A DNA stretch of 64,000 nucleotides from Flaccisagitta enflata. Its lineage: Eukaryota > Chaetognatha > Sagittoidea > Aphragmophora. The stretch is taken from NCBI GenBank assembly GCA_965153355.1, contig OZ231128.1, positions 13,950,001-14,014,000 on the forward strand, read 5' to 3'. Of the stretch, positions 10,873-23,183 are shown piece by piece. The notes beneath the pieces were generated by a model. That model saw only the letters and a list, made by a program, of their open reading frames with translations, was not told the origin of the DNA and did no database searches. The number at the start of each line of letters is the position of its first letter. Position 1 is the stretch's first letter. The translations under genes were made by a program, and so were the position numbers.

Positions 10873-10873
<1 letters not shown>

Positions 10874-10889
10874 CAAAACTTAATAAGGA

Positions 10890-11268
10890 GGCGAGGAGGA
10901 TACTCAATGCCGAATCCTCATCTGAAAATGCTCCCAAACCACTCAAGGCAGAATCGGACTAGAGTGGTTGCAATTTTTACTGCTCATGCTATTTAAAGTG
11001 GTATATGAGTGAGCTTCAAAAAACAAGTTTTTTTGGGCTTGATTGATACTTTATTTGCATCAATCTTCATCTTTTTTCAAAATATCTTTTAACACAATCT
11101 TTTTTTGTCAATTTGTGAAAAATCTTAAGATGAAAATTCTCAAAATTTATATTTTTGATTTTTTCAAATAATCATTTGTTTTGTTTAATTTCTGAAAATA
11201 TCAAAGCAGGAAATGACAAATGTAGGTCTTTTTTTCATTTCTAGACTTTTTGTCAAGATAGATTTTTA
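10890..11268. other. No gene recognised
   Basis: AT-rich spacer up to the MITE at 11271. No feature supported. Confidence 0.5.
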
Positions 11269-11270
11269 TA

Positions 11271-11829
11271 CAGTGGATGTCGTCTAGACTTGGAAATACA
11301 GGGGAATTCATAACAGGAAGACAAATATACTTAAGAAATTGATATTTAGAATATGAATTAATAAAAGGATGCTTTATTGCCCATGGGTGTTGGTTGCCAT
11401 GGAAATACATTTTTATGTATTCACGTTAAAATATCAATATTTTGAGAAATTTTTTTAGGGAACATTATTCAAAATAAAATTTGCTACAATTTTCCCACAA
11501 TATGTTCTGAGAATATTGCTCGTTTAGCGGTTATAGGGAGCGGCAGCATAATGTGACAGCCCTGTGATGTCTAGCAGCTTCAAGAAACGATGTTCTTCTG
11601 AGGGATCTTGAAAGTTGTAGCAAATTATTTTTAAACAATGTTCCTCAAAAAAATTTTTCATCGTTGTTACTATAAGCGTAAATACAGGAAATGTGTTTCC
11701 ATAACCAACACTTGCATGGACAACAAAGTCATAGTTAGTTATATTTCTCCTATTTCTCCTATATATCTCCTTTATCTGTCTTCCTTTGATGAATTCCCCC
11801 GTATTTCCAAGTCTAGACGACATCTACTG
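11271..11829. mobile_element. Tc1/mariner-like foldback MITE, family B copy 1
   Basis: Ends CAGTGGATGTCGTCTAGACTTGG and its inverse CAAGTCTAGACGACATCTACTG are flanked by TA. The interior includes ATGCTTTATTGCCCATGGG and TTGCCATGGAAATACA. Length is 559 bp. A second copy lies at 23184-24471. Confidence 0.85.
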
Positions 11830-11984
11830 TATCTATAAAGAGAATTTTGATAATTCTTTCTTTAGAATTGATGAAAATGGTATCAAAAAAACGATAAAGC
11901 TAAATAGACATTGAAAACTAACGGTAAATCAGCCTTTCTCATAAGTAAGATAAACAAGTCTTTAAGAATCCCCCAGAAGAAATA

Positions 11985-12340
11985 CAAATAACTCGTCATC
12001 CAAGGATCGAACATGGTCAGCGGTGCCCGATGCCTTGCTCAGAGTGATCAAGTAAAGCGGTGGAGTGAGAGCAGGGCAGCAGCCCCAAAGGGCCGACGTC
12101 CTGTAAGACACACTAACCTCAAGGCTCCAATCCCAGCCTCTAGGCTCCAACCCCAGCTCTGAGGCTCCAACCCCAGCATCATGGCTCTAATTCAATTCCA
12201 ACCTCATGGCTTCAATCCCTTCCTTGGGGCTAAAATCCTGCCTCAACACTCGAATTGTAGCATAGGTCATCGGCTCCTTTGGGGCCGCAGCCCCTCTCAA
12301 TTTCACATCTAACATTCACTAACTTAGGGGCAACGGGTAC
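11985..12340. repeat. Dispersed GC-rich repeat (GGTACCGCTGACC / GGGGCCGCAGCCCC)
   Basis: ATGGTCAGCGGTGCCCGATG at 12012 and GGGTACCGCTGACCATCTGA at 12334 are inverted relatives; GCAGCCCCAAAGGGCCGACG and TTTGGGGCCGCAGCCCC lie between. GGCTCCAACCCCAGC-type 20-bp units occur at 12120-12240. The same modules recur near 8436, 17320-17410, 32636-32715 and 42575. Confidence 0.55.
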
Positions 12341-12582
12341 CGCTGACCATCTGACGCTTTTGCGACTTTTATTTTTGCCACAGCTACTCAATCCAAAAGG
12401 AAATGTGCTAAAACGACACATCAACTTCGCATGTGAGCATTTAATTGCGAGCGTGATTTTCTTCAGTCATGTAATTTACATAAACTCATGAACGCAAAAT
12501 CGAATTTGATTGCTTCTCTGGCGCCTGGCAATGCAAGAGGATGAAGATGAGGAAAATAACGATTGACGCATGGTCGCAATAT

Positions 12583-12704
12583 TATTGCGGACGGGTGGGC
12601 AGGGGCAGTATAGCGAAAAACCGCTTACATTGAAAAAAAATGACGGACGTATGGACCGACTGACGGACGCGGCATGTTCCAAAGTCGCGAGTTCTCGACT
12701 ATAA
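12583..12704 (+). mobile_element. Helentron/HINE-like element, degenerate copy
   Basis: GCGGACGGGTGGGCAGGGGC, then GACGGACGTATGGACCGACT, ending AAAGTCGCGAGTTCTCGACTA. The 5' module is trimmed and the palindrome has diverged. Confidence 0.55.
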
Positions 12705-12719
12705 GGCATAGAAAAGGAC

Positions 12720-13265
12720 TGAAAACCTAGATTACCAAGCTGATCTAAATGACATAATTTTCATTGGGCATAAATATTTTTCTGTCATTCTACATGTATC
12801 GAAACTCAAAAGTGCTACACCATTAGTGGGCATGAAGATAGTCATACCGGATTTTCATATGCCGCCGCTTTTCTTTTCTTTGATTTCCTCATCAAAACAG
12901 TCCGTTAAGCTTAATTATAAGAAGACTACATGCATGAACATTGAAAACTGAAGAAAAATTGCGGAAGGGAGTTGTTGTCTTGAGGTTCCCTTCATTTGAA
13001 ATTGTTTTTGCCTTTCCGCTTCAGCTTGAGAAGAAGAAAAATTCCAAAGATTGATTTTTCTCAAAATCAATGAAAGATGCAGGGTAATACCCCTTCTTAG
13101 GCTCTCCCAATGGTGCTCTTCTTTACACATGTATTGACTCTTTATGGCCAAAAATGATAGTTGAATAGATTTTTGTGCAGCCAGTTCATGATGAGTAAAA
13201 GAATTGACTTTCATTCCATATATAAGTAAATAAGACAAGGACAAAGATAGGTAAAGTGTGTGTGA
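12720..13265. other. No gene recognised
   Basis: No convincing coding or repeat structure. Near 13283-13330 there is a short HINE-like fragment (CGCCTGCCCACCCGTCCGCG). Confidence 0.45.
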
Positions 13266-13519
13266 AAGGGGGTGTGGAATGAAGTTGTATGCGCCTGCCC
13301 ACCCGTCCGCGACGATATTGTAACCCCGCGTTACTTTTTTCTCTATTCATACTAGGTTGAAGCACTATTTGGTCAATGGTTGCTGATCATTTTGTGCCTA
13401 TCCATCCCCTTAAACCCAGTTTTGGCCGGATTTGTGTGTTTTCAGGCAACAAATATCTAAACAGGTGGCAGAGGTGCTTAAATCGTAAGCTGCCTCACTT
13501 TTTTTTCCTTTTCTCCCAT

Positions 13520-13800
13520 ACTCCGGGGGTGTTTCTAGTCAAAGGCAATCGTGTTTTTAAACAGGCCAATGGGTCGCTCGCTACGTTCGTTCGCTCGCAC
13601 CGCTCACTCCGCTCACTCTCTCTGCGGCGTTTCGCTCCGCTACGCTCGGTTTGCTCACTCACTGCGTTCACGGGCTCGCTCACTCACTTTGCTCACTCAC
13701 TTGTGGGACAGTTAAAATTCTTGAATATGTGTTCACGCTGTGAACGCGTTCAATGGGAACAAGAGTGTTTTTCATCTTCACTAGAAACACACCCTCCGTC
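13520..13800. repeat. CGCTCACT-rich repeat with inverted ends
   Basis: GGGGGTGTTTCTAGTCAAAG at 13524 and CACTAGAAACACACCCTCCG at 13779 are inverted. Between them about 130 bp consists of CGCTCACT/CGTTCGCTCG units. Confidence 0.6.
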
Positions 13801-13894
13801 TTAGCACTTTATGCGGAAACAAAGATCCAATAACTCAAAGCGTGACATTTCGTTTGGGAGGGAAACTCTTGTGTGAGAGAGAGAGTTGGGGAAA

Positions 13895-13898
<4 letters not shown>

Positions 13899-13969
<71 letters not shown>
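13899..13969. repeat. (GA)n microsatellite
   Basis: Uninterrupted (GA)n of about 70 bp. Confidence 0.95.
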
Positions 13970-13972
<3 letters not shown>

Positions 13973-14092
13973 GAAGGGGAGGTGGGATCAAGAATAAAGG
14001 TCACTGGTTCTACTTTGATTCAAGTGAACCATGTTTAAATCTAGTTCATTTACATGCAAACCATGTAACTTGTGTCAAAACTTGTTGTGATC

Positions 14093-14967
14093 AATGTCTA
14101 ACTTTTTTAGTTTTCTACCTGTCCACTAGTATCACTGTCATGAATGGAACAAATGGTATGTAACAATGTCTCATATGCAAGTTACTAAGGTCTGTATGGA
14201 ACAGGTGGTTTGTATGGAACAAGTGGTATGTAAAAATGTCTCATATGCAAGTTACTAAGGTCTGTATGACCTTCCTAACAAGGTTTTCAGATACGCAGGG
14301 TATGACAAAGTGCCCAAGCACGCAAGCATCGCTTGTAGGCAGCAAGCAGATTTTGTAGGCAGGGAGATAAGAAAAAAAGTCAAAAACAGAGAAAAAATGT
14401 TTAAAGAATTATATAAAAAACATAAAGATTGTAAATTTGTATAAATCCACAAGTATTTATTTGATTTGCAACAATTGATCAAAACAAATGATTTAAAAGA
14501 CATACACATACTGCCATGTTGTCTAGGATATCACTATGTGTAGATTGAAACAAATATTTTGTAGGCAGGAGCTGATAGAAAAATCTTGCTTGTAGGCAGC
14601 CAAAAATTTTGTCGGGCCCTGCAGATACGTGATGGCGATTGTAGGTGCATCGTTAGAGCAAGTACCCTAGAGTACAACGATGCACCTACAATCGCCATCA
14701 CATATCTGAAAACCTTGTTAGGAAGGTCATACAGAAAACTTCCAATAGGAATTCATCGGTACAACCCCGCCCAATTACCTTAGTAACTTGCATATGAGAC
14801 ATTTTTACATACCACTTGTTCCATACAGACCACCTGTTCCATACAGACCTTAGTAACTTGCATATGAGACATTTTTACATACCATTTGTTCCATTCATGA
14901 CACTGATAAAAAACACACACACTTTATTCACTAGTGGACAGGTAGAAAACTAGAAAAGTTAGACATT
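14093..14967. mobile_element. Large foldback element
   Basis: AATGTCTAACTTTTTTAGTT at the left and its reverse complement at 14940-14967 bound arms of 200 bp or more containing two copies of TCTCATATGCAAGTTACTAA on each side. The centre (14622-14712) is itself a palindrome around GATGGCGATTGTAGGTGCAT. Confidence 0.8.
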
Positions 14968-14969
14968 CA

Positions 14970-15690
14970 GTTCTAATATGCTGAAAAGCAAGTTCTTACC
15001 ACTTGAGTAGCCAATTGTATGGTTTGCTTTGGATGAGGTACAAGAAGATAACAGTTTAGGGCACAGGGGGAACTTTAATGGGATAAGGGGAATCAAGAAG
15101 AACAAGGAGGAATGAAAAAGGTCATGGTTAGAAGAGTATCGGGCCGAATTCATGGGCTAATACACCCAATTTAGTGTGCCAGGCATTCTCAACTTGTGTT
15201 TTATTGATCGACCAATCATCCGACAGACAGACAGACAGACAGGCAGACAGACAGACAGACAGGGCATCTTGGAGAGATGCGTTGGCGCAAGGGGAGACAA
15301 GGGGGAAAATGGGCAATAGGAGTGAATGGGAAAAGGGGAGACAAGGGGGAAAATGGGCAGGTAAAAAAACGAGATTTTGTGGCCTTTTTCGAAGGGTGAT
15401 GTCAGTCGTGGCTTTCACTGTTGCGATGTCTTGAGTTGAGTTATGACTTGGGTTTAACCAGCAAAACGCGTTAGGGGCAGAAAGTCAAAGCTGCAAAGCT
15501 GATGAATGACCACTGCCACGCCTCTTCATCACCTTCCGCGATGCATTAGCTAATCCTACATCTCTTTGCGTTTACGCTTTTATAAGGTATGAAATTTCTT
15601 TTCATTGTTAAAAATTCTATCTTCGTTGCTTCTCTTTATCTGCCAAACTGTATTGCAATATCCATCGGCGGTTTGTCTGCCTCTCTATTT
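14970..15690. other. No gene recognised; short (CAGA)n
   Basis: Only a (CAGA)n tract at 15222-15262 and GGGGAGACAAGGGGGAAAAT, duplicated at 15290 and 15335, stand out. Confidence 0.5.
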
Positions 15691-15697
15691 CCTGTTA

Positions 15698-15745
15698 TTA
15701 GATGCGTCCTCCCATCTCTATAATAGGCTGTGTCCGTCGGTCTGT
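15698..15745 (+). repeat. AGATGCG-hairpin element terminus
   Basis: TTAGATGCGTCCTCCCATCT then CTATAATAGGCTGTGTCCGTC, a diverged copy of the 6415 family. Confidence 0.55.
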
Positions 15746-15896
15746 CTATGGGTTGGTCTGTTGGTTACGCATTCAATAAAAACATCAAAATCATGCTTTT
15801 TTTTTTTTCAACAACAAGGCCTTACCTATAGAAATCATAATGCAGGACAAAATAACTGAACTGACCTGACTCCTTATCATATCTTTTTCTCGAAAA

Positions 15897-16342
15897 TCAG
15901 ACTTAAACCAGACCCAAACCAGACCCAAACCAGACTCAAACCAGACTCAAACCGGACTCAAACCAGACTCAAACCAGACTCAAACCAGAATTAAGCAGGA
16001 ATTAAACCAGGCCTAAGCAGACCTAAACCAGGCCAAAACCAGACCTAAAGCAGACCCAAACCAGACGTAAGCCAGACCTAAACCAGACCTCAAGCAGACC
16101 TAAACAACCTAAACCGGAGCTTAGAAAACCAGACTTAAACCAGACTTAAACCAGAACAACAGACTCAAACCAGACTCAAACCAGACTCAATCCAGACTCC
16201 GACCAGACTCAAACCAGACTCCAAGCAAGAATCGACCAGACTAAGACAGACTCAAACCAGACTCAAACCAGACTCAAGCCAGACTCCACCAGACTCCAAA
16301 CCAGACTCAAACCAGACTCAAACCAGACTCAAACCCAGACTC
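15897..16342. repeat. 11-bp CCAGACTCAAA minisatellite
   Basis: About 40 diverged units of ACCAGACTCAA / ACCAGACCTAA. It lies in the presumed intron just upstream of the unkempt exon. Confidence 0.9.
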
Positions 16343-16463
16343 TTAAAGATTCTTCCATCTCGACAACATAAAACACTAAATAATTTTCCGGACAGCGAAT
16401 TTCCACAGGGATCTTACTTTCCTCTCTCTCTCTTCATCTTGCCCCCCCCCCCCTTCCGCGCAG

Positions 16464-16820
16464 CTATTCGCCAGACGTGTATTGCACCAATTACGACGAG
16501 ACGACGGGCATTTGCCCCGATGGTGACGATTGCCCTCTTCTTCATCGAACGGCCGGCGACACGGAGCGGCGTTATCACTTGCGTTACTTCAAGACGGCGC
16601 CGTGCGTCCACGAGACCGATTCGCGCGGTCACTGCGTCAAGAATGGCGTACACTGCGCCTTCAGTCACGGCGTCAACGACCTTCGACCGCCCGTTTTCGA
16701 CGCCAAGGAAATCGACGCCTTTTCCAACCCCAACCACCACCACCGCGGCGGCGATGAGGCCTCCACGCCATCTTCCAACTCCAACGCTCTCTTACCCAAT
16801 AATCTCGACAATCGTGACAG
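16464..16820 (+). CDS. unk: Unkempt-family CCCH zinc finger, internal exon
   Basis: An exon between acceptor CCGCGCAG (AG at 16462-16463) and donor AG|GTGGCT at 16821. It encodes YSPDVYC followed by two CCCH fingers (ICPDGDDCPLLH, then C-x9-C-x6-C-x3-H ending CAFSHG), with GDTERRYHLRYFKT between them. This is the conserved core of animal Unkempt/UNKL, a cytoplasmic RNA-binding protein that represses translation in neural development. The downstream end (His, Asn and Ser-rich) is lineage-specific. The other expected exons, with the first CCCH finger upstream and YKTEPC-type fingers downstream, were not found; they may lie beyond large introns or in the 16930 gap. Identity is strong; whether the gene is intact is unknown. 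Confidence 0.85.
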
Positions 16821-16929
16821 GTGGCTTGATGCTGTCGTGCTGTTTTTGGGTCTAATGCCATCTTATATTTTAATTTAGTTTGAATGTTCAGATAACATGA
16901 TTACAGAATTGCCATTTGTGTTGTGATCT

Positions 16930-16985
16930 NNNNNNNNNNNNNNNNNNNNNNNNNNNNNNNNNNNNNNNNNNNNNNNNNNNNNNNN
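16930..16985. other. Assembly gap
   Basis: A run of N, 56 positions. Real size is unknown. Confidence 1.
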
Positions 16986-17164
16986 TGGCCCGTTCTAGTT
17001 TCTACTTTGCATTTAAACTTTTCTCTGAAGCAACTTTGATTACATCCTTTGATTTTACAGACTTGCGAAACAGAATGAAAAATCTGAACATTTTTTCTCT
17101 GAATGATCAAAGAAAAAAAGATGATGTTAAATGACAGTGCCATAAAAAGGTCAGCACAATACGG

Positions 17165-17425
17165 TCACAGAGCAAGATGTACTTTACCGGGCCCGCAAAA
17201 ATTTTGTGGGGCGGGCCCGGTTAGCCTGCTCAGAGAAATGACTAAGAAAAGGCCTGTAGGCTGTATATGCCCTCTCAGTACGTCTGGAAATTCACCCTTG
17301 TGTTCTACAGGACATCGGCCCTTTGGGGTCGCTACCCTGCCCTCACTCGGCTTCTTCACTTGGTCACTTCAAGCAGGGCATCGGGTACCGCTGACCATGT
17401 GCGATACTTGGATCACTATTTTCCT
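17165..17425. repeat. Dispersed GC-rich repeat (GGTACCGCTGACC family)
   Basis: CCGGGCCCGCAAAAATTTTG and GGGGCGGGCCCGG form a palindrome. Further on, ACAGGACATCGGCCCTTTGG and CATCGGGTACCGCTGACCAT match modules at 12.0-12.3 and 32.6 kb. Confidence 0.55.
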
Positions 17426-17527
17426 ACCCTCTCAACATCCTCTCTGAAGGGGCAACAAAGAAATTCCACTCAAAATTTAATTTCCACCTTAAGTCTAGGC
17501 CGCGCAAAATGAAGCCGCGCTTTTGAC

Positions 17528-18318
17528 AGAAACAAGGCCGTATACACGGCTACTGAAGTCGCGTGCGGGTGGGCAGGGGCAATAATTTGAGGTCAGTGGA
17601 GCATTTGGGCAGGAGCAGTAACGCAAAAACCGCCCGTAAACGCCAAAAGCTACCGGGTCCTCAATCTCGACTGGGAAAAAGTATTAAGCTTTTACTCTCA
17701 GATGCTTCTTCTCAATGACCTGGAATTGATTTTTCTTCTTGGTACCATGTTTGACGTTTTTTGTGTCAAAATTTCATTGGTCTGGGTCAAATATTTTGTC
17801 CACAACATCGATTTGAATGAAAAGAAGCATTTTCAGATGAAGCTCAATTTAGCAAAATTGTTTTTCTTTGGATTGCTTGTATTTCTCATTGGATTAGGCA
17901 ACAAATGTCAGATTGGTCTTGATAGAAGATATCTTTAACAAATTTTATAATACATCTTTGTTTCAAGACTATTTTGACATATGTAGCTTAAACCGATCAA
18001 ATATAAGAGGAAATATGAGAAAAATGATTCTGATGAAAAAAGGATAAATTAAGCTACAGCCATAAATACTTGTTTTACTTCAAATTGATGTTGTGGACAA
18101 ATATTTGACACAGACCAATGAAATTTTGACACAAAAAACGTCTAACATGGTACTGCATAGAAAAATTAATTTCAAGTCATTAAGAAGAAGCATCTGAGGG
18201 TAAAAGCTTGATACTTTTTCCCAGTCAAGATTGAAGACCCGGTAACGCGGACCGATTGACCAACGGATGGACCGACCGACATAGCGGATCATAGAGTCGC
18301 GTAGCACGCGACTAAAAA
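17528..18318 (+). mobile_element. Helentron/HINE-like element with internal palindrome
   Basis: The 5' end is AACAAGGCCGTATACACGGC plus TGAAGTCGCGTGCGGGTGGGC. The 3' end is GGACCGACCGACATAGCGG then ATAGAGTCGCGTAGCACGCGACTAAAA. The roughly 790-bp interior is an inverted repeat: 17650-17815 (CTCGACTGGGAAAAAGTATT ... GTCCACAACATCGATTTG) mirrors 18080-18245. Confidence 0.75.
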
Positions 18319-18324
18319 AAATGT

Positions 18325-18640
18325 AATTAGGAAATAAAGGCCTTTGAAACATGAAAGGTGTCTTTGACTTATTATCAAGGATCACTTTGTAAGGAACTTA
18401 GGACGTGAACTTTATCATTTATGTGAAATTCATGTGAACTTTATGGGAACTTGATAAAGATTTTATGTAAAGTTTATCATGTGTTACCTTTAAAGATTAA
18501 CGGGCATTGCAAGTCACTATTCATTTTATGTAGCCTACATTGTAGGCAAAACAATACACATGTGAACAAAAGTGCAAAGTTGATGAGTGTGGAATGCATA
18601 AACGAACAGCCAGTCATAAGTCATGACAAACTAAGGCTTA
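18325..18640. other. No gene recognised
   Basis: AT-rich sequence with no supported feature. Confidence 0.5.
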
Positions 18641-18647
18641 ATACAAC

Positions 18648-18760
18648 GTTTTGCTGCCAAACTGCCTGCTTGCCAACCTGCCTACCTGTCTGCCAAGCTG
18701 TGAACCTGCCTTCCCACTTGCCAATCTGCCTATCTATCTGTCAAGCTTTCAACTACACGC
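18648..18760. repeat. CTGCC/ACCTG minisatellite
   Basis: Degenerate CTGCCTACCTGTCTGCC units, about 110 bp. Confidence 0.7.
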
Positions 18761-18879
18761 CTACCTGGCCCAACATTCCCCAGACACTGGCTCATCCACG
18801 TCCGTCAGCTTGTTTTACCCTCATAAAAAAGACGGTATTCAAAGAGTTGAGGTGTTAGAGTCACGAACCTATAACCCTT

Positions 18880-18992
18880 GGTGAGAAAGGGGAAAGGGCT
18901 GGGTAGGAGCGGGGTAGTGGCTGGGTAGGGGTTGGGTAGGGATTGGGTAGGAGCGGGGTTCTGGCAGGGTAGGGGCTGGGTGGGGACACGTA
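18880..18992. repeat. GGGTAGGGGCT minisatellite
   Basis: About ten G-rich units of the form GGGTAGG(A/G)G(C/T)(G/T)G. Confidence 0.8.
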
Positions 18993-19600
18993 AAAGTGTT
19001 CCAAGGCGATGAAGGCACGGACATCCGAATCTTGGTGAAAAGAAACCATTGAGATTCCGGGTCTAACACTTCGCCAAAAAATGCAGTCTGCCCAAGCCAA
19101 GGACCAACTGCTGAGAAGTCAAAATGCTTCTGCTTCTAAGAATTTGTGTGAAGACCTATTACTGGTCTCTTTCTTTTTTCTTTTTCTATCTTTTTTTGAT
19201 AATGGTATGAAACTCGGACAAAAACGTTGGCATCAAAATGATTGATTTGTTTTTAATTCTATCTCCCTAATTTTATTCTTGATTGATAAAAATGAATAAA
19301 AGCCGGTATTTTGACCACTGGCGAGTGTGTGTCCGTATAAATGTATTTGTATTGTGTAAGGTGTAATTATTGTTGGTTATTTTTGTGAACACGTGCATCC
19401 AAAAGGAACAAAGTAACGCGGGGTTACAATTAGGTCGCGCAAAGGTGGGCAGGGACGTCCGGCCTCCATCCAAACCCCATGCCCCTCCTCCCACACATAT
19501 ACTTACTGGACACAAAAAGCATCCAAAACACTTGTTTTCCCTTTTTGACTTGTGCTCACGGACAGACGGACAGACGGATGAACGGACGGACGGACAAAGC

Positions 19601-19960
<360 letters not shown>

Positions 19961-20094
19961 CACAGAAAGAGAGAGCTAGTGGTCTAGTGCAAAGTGAAAA
20001 CCACACGGTGAGAAGAGCATCATCATCATCATCAGGACCTCCACACATTTTACATTCCAAACCACGCCCTCTTTTCCTTTTTTGTGCCACATGA

Positions 20095-20515
20095 ATGGCG
20101 CCAGCATCAGTCCAATTGTGTGTTCATGCTGCAAAACAAAATAGCACCAGTTCAATTGTGTGTTCATGCTGCAAAACGAAATAGCACCAGTTCAATTGTT
20201 TGTTCATGCTGCAAAACAAGATAGTATCAGTCCAATTGTGTGTTCATACTGAAAAACCAAATAGTGTCAGTCCAATTGTAAGATTATGGTGCAAAACAAA
20301 ATGACATCAGTCCTAATATATGTACATGCTGCAAAACCAGATAGCGTCAGTCCAATTGTGTGTTGATACTGCGAAACAAAATAAGTTAAGTCTAATGAGG
20401 TGTTTATGCTGCAAAACAAAATAGCATTTATGTTTATGCTGAAAAACAAAATGACATCAGTCCAAATTTGTGTACATGCTGTAAAGTAGCATAGGCATCA
20501 GTCCTAATTCTGATG
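20095..20515. repeat. About 60-bp tandem repeat
   Basis: Roughly eight units built on CATCAGTCCAATTGTGTGTT and CATGCTGCAAAACAAAATAG, with variable divergence. Confidence 0.85.
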
Positions 20516-20527
20516 AGCCTTGTCTGT

Positions 20528-20812
20528 CTCTCAGCATGTCTGAACACATTCTCTTTGGATTTTCAGAGAAAATAAACTTTTGGTCTTAGCACACTTTCTT
20601 TGGATCGTAAGCTAAAATTGACAATTAGTCAGAACACATTTTTTTTGGATCGTGAGAGAAAATTGAGATTTAGTCTGAACACATTTTCCTTAGATTGTAA
20701 GAGAAAATTGATATTTAGTCTGAACACAATTTCTTTGGATCGTAGGAGAAAATTGACATTTAGTCTGAACATATTTTCTTTGAATCGTAAGAGAAAATTG
20801 ACATTTGTCAGG
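20528..20812. repeat. About 50-bp tandem repeat
   Basis: Six units of TCTGAACACATTTTCTTTGG plus ATCGTAAGAGAAAATTGACA. It abuts the preceding array. Confidence 0.85.
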
Positions 20813-20901
20813 GAAAAAGCCAAAGAAAGAATAAATGGGATAAATGAATGGTGAAGAAGAACCGGAGAAAAGAAGGGGGCATCAATGACAAGGAAAAGGG
20901 C

Positions 20902-21127
<226 letters not shown>

Positions 21128-21164
21128 CAGCCAGCCAGCCAGCCAGACAGACAGACAGACGGAT

Positions 21165-22120
<956 letters not shown>

Positions 22121-22287
22121 ATGACGAGTCAGAAAAGGCAGTGACTTCACGCCGTTATTGAGCCTTTATGTTACTTCATTGTTATTGATTGTTTAGTTTT
22201 TTTCAACTTTAGGAAATCTGTGTTTGGTTTAAGAAAAACAAAAGCTTGTACTGTGTGCAGGATGTAAGAAAAGTGTCTGTCTCAATG

Positions 22288-22453
<166 letters not shown>

Positions 22454-22517
22454 ATAGACTACTTCATATTTGGAGAATTTCTTTTTTCTTTCCTTCGCTC
22501 ATGGCTGTTATCATCCA

Positions 22518-22915
22518 ATTTTTAGTCGCGTGCACGCGACTCTACAACCCGCTTTGTCCGTCGGTCGGTTGGTCGGTCGGTCGGTCGGTTGGTTGGTCAC
22601 ACTTTACTTTTTTATCACTTTTATTTCTTTAAGTCATTTTTAGTCATGCTAAGTAATTTTAGGGCATTCTAAGTCATTTTAAGTCATTCTAAGTCATTCT
22701 AAGTCATTTTTAGTCATTTTAAGTCATTTTTGGTCATTAGGGCATTTTGTTGTTTTAAGTCCTTTTTGGTCATTTTAAGTCATTTTAAGTCATTTTAAGT
22801 CATCGTAAGTCATTCTCAGGCATTCTAAGTCATTCTAAGTCATTTTAAGTCATTCTAAGTCATTTTTACTTTGTAAGTCTCGCACGCGACTTATAGGTGT
22901 TGGCCTTGTTTTACC
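22518..22915 (-). mobile_element. Helentron/HINE-like element, subfamily 2, with internal minisatellite
   Basis: On the + strand it begins TTTTTAGTCGCGTGCACGCGAC TCTACAACCCGCTTTGTCCG and ends CGCACGCGACTTATAGGTGT TGGCCTTGTTT. Between lie (GGTC/GGTT)n and about 25 units of AAGTCATTTT/AAGTCATTCT, an internal array that lengthens this copy to about 400 bp. Confidence 0.85.
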
Positions 22916-23183
22916 CAAGGTCACTTCGGTGACAGTCTTTCGGAATTCACAGACGGCAGACGCTTGACACTTGTGAGGGATCGAGTATCTTGGAATGTCA
23001 CAGACATGAGATCACAAGTGATGGATGGAGCGTTTATGAGGAACATGGGGGACTGGTATATTCGGTGCATTTTTTGCCTAAATTTTGTATGTCAACATTG
23101 CTCTTCCGTGCATTTTTCGATGAATAAGTAGTAAGTATAGATAAAACAAGTGAGAAAAAGAGCGCGGAAAAAAGCTTAACATA

